Shown here: in pieces, positions 54,916 to 64,000 of the stretch
Layout of the letters: each line of letters opens with the position of its first letter
Numbering within the stretch: the first letter of the stretch is position 1
Origin: Trachythela sp. YZ-2020
Lineage: Eukaryota > Cnidaria > Anthozoa > Malacalcyonacea > Clavulariidae
DNA length: 64,000 nucleotides
Direction of reading: 5' to 3'
Assembly (NCBI GenBank): GCA_016169945.1
Contig: JADLSH010000164.1
Location: 1,054,001-1,118,000, forward strand
Position numbers and translations under genes: made by a program
The notes under the pieces: model-generated
Databases searched by the model: none
What the model saw: the letters and a program-made list of their open reading frames with translations, nothing else
Told to the model about the DNA's origin: nothing

Positions 54916-57900
54916 TTATAAACATTTATATGTCTCAACAGTTCGATTGTCACTTAGCTTTATTCTGAAGCCTCTATTTTGGTAATCACTATTATCGAAA
55001 AGCACTATTTTGGTAATCGGTCGTTCCAGGATGTTGCTCTTTGTTTTCAGAAGAACTTTTCGCACATAACCATCTTTTGGATTAGGAAATACTTCTATTA
55101 TTCTTCCAAGCGGCCATGAAGATCTCGGAGAGTTATGATCGACCATCAATACAATGTCCCCGACAGCAAAATTTCGTTGAGGTTTGATCCATTTCTGTCT
55201 TTGCTGAAGTTCTGGTAGATATTCTTTTATCCATCTTCGCCAAAATACGTTGGATAAATACTGTGCTTGTCTCCATCTCCGTCGGCAATACATGTCAGAT
55301 CCACTGAAAGTTCCTGGTGGTAACGATGGTCCAGGGCGTAACAAGAGCAAATGGTTAGGTGTTAAAGCTGCTAAATCTTTCGGATCATCTGAAACTTTAG
55401 TCAGCGGTCTACTATTCATAATAGATTCTACTTCACACATAACGGTTGCTAAGCATTCATCATCAATCACTTGCTGTTTAAGGAGTACCATCAGAATTTT
55501 TCGAGCAGTCCGTATACATCTTTCCCAAATTCCTCCATGGTGCGAACCTGCAGGAGGATTAAAGAGCCATTTCACGTTTTGCTGCAGAAGAAACTGGTGG
55601 ATCTTTTCTTGGTTCCAATCATCAATTGCGTTGTTGATCTCCTTTTCTGCGCTTACAAAATTTGTACCATTGTCTGATCTAATTACTTCAGGTTGACCTC
55701 TTCTGGCAATGAAGCGACGAAGTGCATTAATTAATGAACTAGTATCAAGACTGTGCACGACTTCAATATGAACTGCTCGCATAGTCAAACACGTGAACAG
55801 GACTCCATAACGTTTAACAAGACTTCTCCCTCGTTTGATTGTAAATGGGCCAAAACAGTCCACTCCAACGAAGGTGAATGGGGGCTTGTCAGGTGTAACT
55901 CGATGATAGGGTAGGGCTGCCATTTTCTGTTTAGCTGCTGCGGCTGCTTGCCTTTTCTTGCAACTCACAGTTGTTTAACATCTTCTTTAGAATAACTCTT
56001 GCTCCAATCAACCAAAAGCGTTCTCTTATCAAAGAAAGTACGTGTTCCAAACCGCTGTGTCCTGCCACCTGGTGGAAATGCCTTGCAATCAAATCAGAAA
56101 TACCACTGTTCTTTGGGATAATTACAGGGTGTTAGCTTTCTTCTATAATAGGAGCGTTCGTTAGTCGTCCGCCGACGCATAATACTCCATTTGTCATTCT
56201 AGGATCGAGTTTGTAGATCACACTTGATTTCTTAATTGTAGACTTTGTCATCGTATTAGGAGCTTCGGGACTGGCAAGACTATCGATTTCTTCTTGAAAA
56301 TTCCTTCTTTGAACGAATTTGACGATTTCCTTTTCTCCACATTCTATCTCGTCTACAGTAAGGGGTTTGATAGTTTGGATTGAGTCAGGTTTGGTAACAA
56401 TTGTGTTTTCATCTCTACCAATCTTCTTTCGTAGATTTCTACGGAGGCGAAGTAACCAAGCAACAAATTTCTTTAGTTTCATCCACGATGAAAATCGCTC
56501 AATGATTCCGTCCATTGTAATATGGCTAGAATTCACGACAGCAAAATTTTGAACGTTCGTCTTCACTTCTGGATCATTATCACCAACTGTAGGAAGTGCA
56601 TCAACATGACATGGCCAATAACCTTCAGATTTCCACAGGAACTCAGGACCTCTCAGCCACCTTTTATTCTTTAGTAAAGCTTCAGCAGAAAGTCCTCGCG
56701 ATGCGTCGTCAGCAGGATTCTGGGCACTATTGACATATCTCCATTGAGAGGGTGAACTGGTTTCTCGTATCGTAGCCACTCGATTCGCGACGAATGTTTT
56801 GAATCTCTTACTTGTACTGGTTAGGTAACTTAGTACGCAGGTACTGTCTGTCCAGAATATAGAGCGATCAATCTTGATGTCGCTTTCGTTGCGAATCATT
56901 CTTTCGAGTCGCGTTGCTACTACAGGAGCGGATAACTCAAGACGTGGGATTGTTGTCTCTTTAATAGGAGCCACTCTTGACTTTCCCATTACGAATGAAC
57001 AATGAATGTTGTCATTAGCATCCTTGAATCGTAGGTAACTAACTGAGCCATAACCACTCTGTGAAGCGTCGGCAAAGTTGTGAAGCTGTGTCGATACAAT
57101 TATTTTCATGCTAGGTGGTTTAACGCATCTATTGAATTTTGGGTAACTCGTTCAGCCAGGTATTCCAATGCGCAGCATGTTTACTTTCGAGTGAGTCATC
57201 CCAGGCGAGGTTGCTTCTACACAAAGCTTGCATCACTATCTTTGCTGGTAGTAGAAAGGGAGCTGTAAATCCGAGGGGGTCGTACACCGAGCTTACGATG
57301 GATAGTATTCCTCGTCTTGTCAACGGCTTCTCTTTGACGGTTACTTTGAAACCAAATTCGTCTGTCACGATATTCCATTTGACTCCAAGAGCTCGTTCCA
57401 CGGCTGGCTGGTCGAAATTCAGATTCTTAACGGATCCAGATCTTTCACTTTCTGGAATTGACTCCAAGACCTTTGTTGAGTTGGAAATCCATTTTGTCAG
57501 ACGGAATCCTCCATGAGCAAGCAATTGAGTTACATCACTAGCCGTTGTAATGCCTTTCTCTTCATCTGCAACTGACTTTAAACAATCATCAACGTAAAAG
57601 TTTCGCTTCACTGTTTCTAATACAGAAATGTCAAAGTCGTCAGGGTTGTCATGCGCAGTCCTTCGCAGCGCAAAATTTGCACAACATGGTGATGAGGTTG
57701 CACCAAAGAGATGGACTAACATTTGAAACTCTTGTGGTTCTTTGTTGAGATCGTTGCCAGGCCACCAAAGGAATCGCAGTGCATCATAATCTCGAGGACT
57801 CACGTTGACTTGGTGGAACATGGACTCGACATCCGCCATCATTGCCACGGCTTCCTCTCTGAAACGGATTAAAACTCCAACTAGGTTGCTTGTTAAATCT

Positions 57901-59117
57901 GGACCTTGCAATAGTTCAGTGTTGAGTGACGATCCATGGAAAACTGATGCGCAGTCGAATACAACTCGGACTTTATCAGGTTTGTTTGGATTCAAAACAG
58001 GATGGTTAGGTAAGTACCACAAAGGATGTTGAGGATAATCAATTGATGTGGTGGGAACGTTGCGAGCATAGCCTTTATCCAAAAGGTCATCCATGAAGTC
58101 GGAGTATTTGGAGTAGAGGGCAGGGTTTCTGACGAATCTTCTTTTCAAGAGATCCAAGCGGTGTTCTGCTATCGATCGGTTGTTTGGTAAACGAGGAGAT
58201 GATGTTTTCCACAGTAGAGCTATTTCATTGTGACCACTCTTTAGTTGTACTGAGCTTTCCATCATTTTAAGAGCACAAGAATCTTCAATGGACATTTCGA
58301 GCTTGTTGTCGATGAATGTGTCGTTGAATTCCATGTTGTAAAACTTCTGGAATTGTTGATTCAATCCATGATCTGAACGAATGAAATTGACCAGTGGTCC
58401 GTTAATTGTCGAACCAAATATTGTTTTCACTGCGTACGGTCTGTTTCCTTGACATTCCTTGACTTGCTTTGGCTCCAATGCTCTAGGCACGTCATTCCCA
58501 ATAAGGAGGCTAATTTCAGCATTCAAGTTAGGTAAGTTTATTCCCTCGAGATGATCCCATTTATCGACATCTTCTTGTAGAGGAATACTAGATTTGCTAA
58601 CTGGTAATCGAGTAGTTGAAAAGACTGTCGGTATTTCAACCATATGATCTTCATTCAGGTCAAAAACATTCAAACCAATGGTGCTACATTCGATCGGATT
58701 ATCTTCGTTCTGCAAGGTTGTTAATGATACTATCGTCTTTTTCCCTTTAACACCAAGTCGATTCAACAATTCTTCTGTACAAAACGTAGTGTTGGACCCA
58801 GCATCCAAAAATGCATAGGTCGTAACCACTCGGAAGGATCCAGCACACTTAACCTTGACCGGCACAATCGGCAATCCAGTTGTAATCACACCGACCCCGG
58901 TGACGTCAGAGCTTATCTTGGTCGCATTCACGCATCCACTTTGTGCGTTGTCGTTGGCACTGTTCGTATTGTCGTTCTCATCTTCTCTCCGATGAATAGG
59001 CGAACTGTTTTCATATCTTTCATTTGACGGGAAATTTCTTCTGTCAGGAGTGTAGCTTCTTGGATGTAGGAATGTAGAATGTTTAGACTGAGAGATTCGC
59101 TCTTGAAACGGTTGCAT
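54916..59117 (-). pseudogene. BEL/Pao pol: protease, RT, RNase H, integrase (frameshifted)
   Basis: Segment 59117-57129 holds the aspartic protease (AFLDAGSNTTF), then RT with HPLWYLPNHPV, VRVVFDCAS, MMADVESMFHQV and the catalytic NFYVDDCLKS. An A-run indel near 57135 shifts frame to RNase H (57109-56132): FADASQSGYGS, TIPRLELSA, FWTDSTCVL, PADDASRG. A further shift at about 56130 runs through an integrase zinc-binding region (HFHQVAGHSGLEH) and another near 55975 into the integrase core (55968-54916): [18 protein letters not shown] and [15 protein letters not shown], with D, D, E in place, then a C-terminal beta domain (VGDIVLMVD). About four single-base breaks against young LTRs suggest the copy arrived defective or decayed quickly. 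Confidence 0.9.
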
Positions 59118-60925
59118 CTCGGTAGAATATGATCACCTTCGCACATCATACACTTGTTAACTTTGGATTCATTTGGCTTGTAATCAACCCCGAAGTTGAA
59201 TCTTCGCTTGGGATCTTGAGGTTTTGGATCTTGAGGCTTGTACAATTTACTTCGAGTTGAATTGTTGCTTAAATTCCCAAATATTGGATGGTTTAACGCT
59301 CTTGCTCTTCTTTCCACGAACTTTACGACGTCATCAAAGGTAATTTCTCTCGATTTGCAACTGGTAATATCATCTGCAAGATCACGCCACTTTAGCCTCA
59401 ATGCAAATGGTAACTTCTTGATAATCTTTAGTAGGCAATCGGGATTCTCAACTTTGCCAAGATATCCGATTTCATTCAAGGTGTTCTTGCAACTGATCAA
59501 CAAAACCGAGAATTGTTGAAGCGCATGACCATCTTCTGCTTTGATGGGAGGAAATTGAGCAAGTCGATCGACATAGGTGGTTGCGATCTTGTAATTTTGT
59601 CCGTATTTTTCTTTAAGTAGTCTTTTCGCTTCTTTATATCCTTCCTGTGGTTTCATCAATAGGCAGCTACGCATTAGATCTTGAACTTCTCCCGAAGTGT
59701 ATTGAACCAAATAGAAAAGTCTTGCACTGTCACTCGATGTTTTAGTTTCGATCAAGTTCTGGAAAGATCGCACGAAGTAACAGTAATCTATTGGGTCACC
59801 ATTAAACGTTGGGATTTGAACGTCAGGCAAGGACATCGACAACGACATTTCTTGGTGATGGCTTATCAAATGCTGGAACTGTTGGTCACGGAATTGCTGC
59901 ATCTGGAACATTTGCTGTGCTTGGTGTTGTTGTTGCTGTTGTAGGTCAACAACATTGCGTAAAAAGTTATCCGCAACTTCTGAACTTGCTTCGCTTCGTC
60001 TTTCATATCTACTTGGGTATGGTTTAGTTCTAGTCGGCTGTGTTGTCCACTCTGGTACATCAGGGTTAAGAGTTGTTTGCAGTAAACTTCTCGATTGTGG
60101 CTCTAAGTTTGTTCTCAATGGTCTGTTCTGTTGGTCCTTGCCTTCAGTTGGTAATGGCGGACATGCGGGTTTGTTTGTAGAGGTATCTCGGGCTTCGTTA
60201 ATAATCATTGCTTCATGGTATATCTTTTCCTCGGCCTCGGCTTTTGCGAGTTGTGTTTCAAGTTGTAATTCACGTTTCATGTGTTCTAACTTTAACCTTT
60301 CTTCTTGTAGTTGACGTTGTTGACGAAGTTCTTCGCGTTCTAATGCTTGTTGTTTGACAAATGAATCCTTCTCTGCTTCTATCGCGGCTTTTCTTGCCAT
60401 CACTGCAAGGCGGGCGCCCATTGTAGAACTTGAGTTGGAACGATAACTGGATTTGGAACGATAACTGGAGTTGGAAATACGCGAATTTGCAATTGATGTT
60501 TGTACTTTGACCCCAACATTGCTGACCGAGTCGCTTGATTTCACATCTGTTTCAACGACAGAGCTTCGTAATTTGCCTTCCAAATTAGTTAGCCATTCTT
60601 GTAATGTTCGATTAAAGTTTTCTATTCGCTTTGTCTCGCTTTGTAAATATTCTTCTGAATCGTTCTTATCATACTCGTTGCTAATCGTCGAATGGTAAGT
60701 TGAATGGGCGACGAAGAAACCTCTTGACACGTCTGCAAATTCTTCAATTTTAGTTTGAATCTCAAGCGCCGTGCGAGAGCTGTTTACCCACTCAGTAAGC
60801 TCTTTAATTTTCTTAGTAATATTCGCTTTAGCGGCTGACCGTTTTCGTCTCAATTGCTGCAAATCAAGCGTAGCGTTTAACTCTGTTTCATTCTGGTCGG
60901 TAAATTCTTCATCGTCTGAAGCCAT
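58928..60925 (-). CDS. BEL/Pao gag polyprotein part (DUF1759)
   Basis: It forms the retrotransposon's particle. The ATG at 60925 lies 67 bp inside the 5' LTR. The N-terminal 350 residues are charged, with a Glu/Arg/Gln coiled coil (about residues 185-245) and a poly-Gln patch. A DUF1759 capsid-like region follows (LPDVQIPTFNGDPIDYCYF to VKFVERRARALNHP). A zinc knuckle CMMCEGDHILPRC (C-x2-C-x3-H-x4-C) is present once; BEL gags usually have two or three. Just after it, gag reads on in a frame that has no family match while pol opens in another frame from the same bases (59117). This suggests a deletion removed the further knuckles and broke the gag-pol fusion. Confidence 0.85.
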   Translation of the reverse strand: MASDDEEFTDQNETELNATLDLQQLRRKRSAAKANITKKIKELTEWVNSSRTALEIQTKIEEFADVSRGFFVAHSTYHSTISNEYDKNDSEEYLQSETKRIENFNRTLQEWLTNLEGKLRSSVVETDVKSSDSVSNVGVKVQTSIANSRISNSSYRSKSSYRSNSSSTMGARLAVMARKAAIEAEKDSFVKQQALEREELRQQRQLQEERLKLEHMKRELQLETQLAKAEAEEKIYHEAMIINEARDTSTNKPACPPLPTEGKDQQNRPLRTNLEPQSRSLLQTTLNPDVPEWTTQPTRTKPYPSRYERRSEASSEVADNFLRNVVDLQQQQQHQAQQMFQMQQFRDQQFQHLISHHQEMSLSMSLPDVQIPTFNGDPIDYCYFVRSFQNLIETKTSSDSARLFYLVQYTSGEVQDLMRSCLLMKPQEGYKEAKRLLKEKYGQNYKIATTYVDRLAQFPPIKAEDGHALQQFSVLLISCKNTLNEIGYLGKVENPDCLLKIIKKLPFALRLKWRDLADDITSCKSREITFDDVVKFVERRARALNHPIFGNLSNNSTRSKLYKPQDPKPQDPKRRFNFGVDYKPNESKVNKCMMCEGDHILPRCNRFKSESLSLNILHSYIQEATLLTEEISRQMKDMKTVRLFIGEKMRTTIRTVPTTTHKVDA

Positions 60926-60991
60926 ATCGACAAATTCTTTCCCGACGATAGACTAGTACAGCATTATCAGTGAGTAAATTTTTGAACTTAT

Positions 60992-61351
60992 TGTTAGACT
61001 CGAGATTCCGGACACGATTTTGAACGCGTTGATATTTTGATTCTTTAATACGGTTCAACTACATTGACAAATAAATACAAATACGTCTACATATATACAC
61101 TAAATAATGGTAGATGCAAATCACAAGAAACAGCATGCACATAACATTAACTTACAAATTTAGTTCACTGTCCGGGTAGAAGTAACTTATAGATTTCTTT
61201 AGATTGTTCAGCAGAGCTTAGTCATACTTATTCGTTGAAGTTTGATTAGAAGATCCAAAATATATTATTGCAGTTGCTGCTTAAATACGCTACTTAGCAT
61301 ATTGTTATTGAACAATATTAGCATATTGTTATTTCCGGTTTGAATACAATA
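60992..61351 (-). repeat. 5' LTR of the BEL/Pao element
   Basis: The sense start is at 61351/61348. It should contain the promoter; no unambiguous TATA box could be chosen in this AT-rich repeat. The primer-binding site would follow directly at 60991-60975 (ATAAGTTCAAAAATTTAC); the tRNA is not identifiable by eye. Confidence 0.93.
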
Positions 61352-61356
61352 GAGCA

Positions 61357-64000
61357 TAAAACATATTACGGCAGAATTTTAACTTAACTCCGTAATTTAA
61401 TGCGCGTTTTATATTTGCGTTTATATTATTTCAGTTGTACATGTTTGTTCTGTCAATCCACCATGCAGAAAAATGGTGGCTATATAGGTCGTTTCCATAA
61501 GACGTCACTACATGTCATTGTAAACAATTGATTTAAAAATTTACTTTAGCCGTTAGAGCGAACTAGAGCAGTTGAGTTAATTTAATATTGTCTGGTTTGT
61601 TTTAAAAATAGCTCACCATATTATGGTTAGTTTTACGGTCCCTGGAACGATACGAACGGGAACGAAGAATATATAGTTTATGGTTGATACGTGTGTTTTG
61701 AAAATCAACCAAGTCTGCGCTTTTACCTAAAGTAATTATAATACCGTGAAGCAATTATTTGATATATTCAATAAATTTTGCAAGGCGAATCATCATTATT
61801 GTATATTGTCATATGCCTTTATTGAATATTGTTCTATATACAATTTATATATGACAAATGGTCAATTTGTTATATATGCGGGTATTGGGCAAAGAATCCT
61901 TATATCACGCATACCGCATGATAGCCTGTTCGCTACGCAAAATTTCAAACTTTAGCTTATAGGTAAGCGTGCAGGGTAACGGTAACAGATTGAAAGCTGC
62001 AAAAGCGATAAACATGGATATTTCCAAAAGAAAGCAGTTATACATGCAATGATTGCCATGCAAATTAACGTACATAGTCAAATAACTTATAATATATAAG
62101 GGAGATACCTTCCTTTGAAAGAGTACCAATGTTCGCATTAAGATGTTTATTGTAAGGTTTGAATCATGAGGCCATTTGCAGTTGTCCAGAAAGGCACAAG
62201 CCATTGAATGACAATTTGCCAAAACACCAGTTACGTGTGTTTTTAATCTTGTGGCGGTGCTATCAACCTTCATTTAAAAAGGTACAGGCAAAATCTTAAA
62301 ACATTATACAGGCAGAAACTATATACCTACAGTATATTTGTGATTTGGTAAAAAATCTATAAGTAATGAATTACTAAAGTTGCAAAGTACAAGCTTAGTT
62401 AAATGCGAATAGAACCATGTTTGCACCATCACGTGACTAAATTTTATAATTATTAACGTTGAATCTATAAAGCTGGCTGTTTAACATGTTTTGCATGTCA
62501 TAACAAGTATTCAGAACAAATTATTCCCTCGTGAGTTTCAGAAGGTTTGAATAATTATTTTGCTGATGTCAGCATCATTTTCAAATGCAGCATGATATTG
62601 TTAGCTTTTAAAAACAATATATAGTATCATAGTAAATACAATATAGACGTGTGTAATAAAATACATCCTTCCTTGAGCATTTGTTTTCTGGCGGCCATGT
62701 TGGATGACATCCATTTTAGCATTTTGTCACTTGGTCGTGAAAAAACCTCTATTATATACCTTTGTTGTTACTTGGAAATGAGGCAGATTATGTTTCGATT
62801 GGTCCATCCCATCAATAATAATCGATAAATACTTTTTTGGTTCATGTTTCGCCTTGAATCCGTGTTTATAGTACTTCTCTCTTTCAGCCCTGTGTTAGTA
62901 TAAAGAAAAATCCAATAAAAATCGAGAGTACATTGAGCCATCTTGTTACACCATTTTACAATATTTTCAAGTAGCAAATCGTGCAGTTCGCTCCGATCAC
63001 TTGCACCTCATCAAGAAGACTACTTTCATTTTGACTTTTCAGTGCATGCAAGCTGCGAGTTGCTGCTTATAAGAACTGTTAAGAATTGTTATGAATTACT
63101 TGTTATTGACAAAAACTCACATTTTTTGTGTTATATGAACTTTTCGCATCAGTGTGAACCGCTGCCGTAAGTCGATCGTCAACTTTGAACTCTGCAACTT
63201 TTCCTTTATAAGAACGCATATAGAGCACTTCGTAAAACAAGCTTTGCTACATGACAAAATGAAAAATATCACATATAGTAGAACATTGACATGGTGTACG
63301 GGGAAGCCGGAAGGGATGAGTTGCAGAAAAGTTAGTACTTGCCCTCACAGAAAAATATTTGTATGTAATACTAATTAAGACGGAAATTCTGTGTATTCCA
63401 ATGGCAATGGCATGGAAATCGTGCATGTTTAGTGATAAAAGTTATATTGTTCAAACATGTATATGGTATATACACATTTGGAAAATTTGTTTTCCACATA
63501 TCGTATATAAACCGTGTACGAGACAACTTCAGCTGGTCTTTCATTTGATCCACATACAAATGATGTACTGACAGCTTTGTTAGACACGATGGGAGGCACT
63601 TGACGTCGCTGTTTGGCATTGAATCTGCAAACTTGCTAAATTTACCGAACCACAATTTTGCCATTTTGTAGGTTACAGATCTTCGACTGAGTTTGGCAGT
63701 TGTATAAAATTCTGCGTCTTCATTAAGAGCTTTTCGGTTTTCAAAAAAGCTTTAAAAGGAAACGAAATTGTTATAATGTATATATGGAACGCATCAGTAT
63801 ATATAGCCACAGGGTATGGCGTGTAGAACTAGTTTATAAAGTTTTCCGTAGTAACGCGAACATTTACCAATCGTAATCGCATATTTTAGTTTTAACTGCT
63901 CTTTAACTACAAAACTGATAGCTAATATAGATTATAGAAGTCACGTTTATACAACTGCTCCCTGACTGAGCTCGAGTGAGAAGTTAGGGGTGGGGGGAGA
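61357..64000. other. no recognisable gene
   Basis: AT-rich sequence. The first 150 bp look like the continuation of the MULE tail. None of the short ORFs has a recognisable motif or splice-supported extension. No inverted or tandem repeat of note was seen. Confidence 0.5.

Larger units (their letters stand above)
54501..61351 (-). mobile_element. BEL/Pao LTR retrotransposon
   Basis: A 6.85-kb element with LTRs of 366 and 360 bp, sense strand minus. In sense orientation the LTR runs TG...CA (TGTATTCAAACC to GAGTCTAACA). The flanks share ATAGAGCA (54493-54500 and 61349-61356), a target duplication of 5-8 bp depending on where the LTR end is placed. A purine-rich tract precedes the 3' LTR near 54870-54885. 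Gag, protease, RT, RNase H and integrase are all present in the BEL order, but several frame breaks make it non-autonomous. Confidence 0.93.

Noticed and set aside
59238..60956. Several + ORFs opposite the BEL gag
   Set aside because: Shadows of the gag frame; low-complexity Leu/Ser/Phe composition and no motif.
61746..63664. Several 65-120 codon ORFs at the right end
   Set aside because: Hydrophobic AT-driven composition, conflicting strands, no motif or supported splice sites.

Overview
The window is eukaryotic and almost certainly from an invertebrate animal. It is AT-rich, genes are split by GT-AG introns, and most of it is layered transposable elements (TEs). The mix of families (DUF6589 transposases, OTU-MULE, BEL/Pao, CR1/L2-like LINEs with an esterase ORF1, Penelope- and DIRS-like relics) is what I would expect of a cnidarian, probably an anthozoan. 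That assignment is inference, not proof. No rRNA, tRNA or CRISPR was seen, and no ordinary host gene could be established.

Layout. 0-4.3 kb: a BEL/Pao gag scrap, then a PIF/Harbinger element with its two usual convergent genes (Myb/SANT-like protein on +, DDE transposase on -). A Penelope-like relic with a hammerhead-like motif sits in a transposase intron. 4.5-9.2 kb: a LINE relic split by a 3.5-kb TIR transposon with an exact 8-bp target duplication and a hAT-like transposase broken by frameshifts. 9.2-14 kb: mostly non-coding, with a promoter-like patch and candidate exons. 14.1-20.9 kb: a decayed gene of an unrecognised, transposase-like family with a PHD finger, itself split by a 3.3-kb element with a 9-bp duplication. 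22.5-31.4 kb: relics of a MULE zinc-finger region, a DIRS-like gag, a RecQ-like helicase, a 5'-truncated LINE and a DUF6589 gene. 33.5-34.5 kb: a DUF7869-type gene fragment. 35.9-40.5 kb: a near full-length LINE with ORF1 and ORF2.

41.06-50.46 kb is the centrepiece: a 9.4-kb element bounded by long inverted repeats. It holds two convergent, apparently intact, spliced genes, an 875-aa DUF6589 transposase and a 484-aa RecQ-like helicase. This is the layout described for AcademH transposons. 50.9-54.4 kb is a MULE transposase fused to an OTU domain, now dead. 54.5-61.35 kb is a BEL/Pao retrotransposon with nearly identical LTRs but a frameshifted pol. The rest, to 64 kb, shows no convincing gene.

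As a system, the window is a nested insertion record. In several places the host reading frame on both sides of an insertion can be rejoined across a single copy of the target duplication, which gives exact element boundaries and relative ages.
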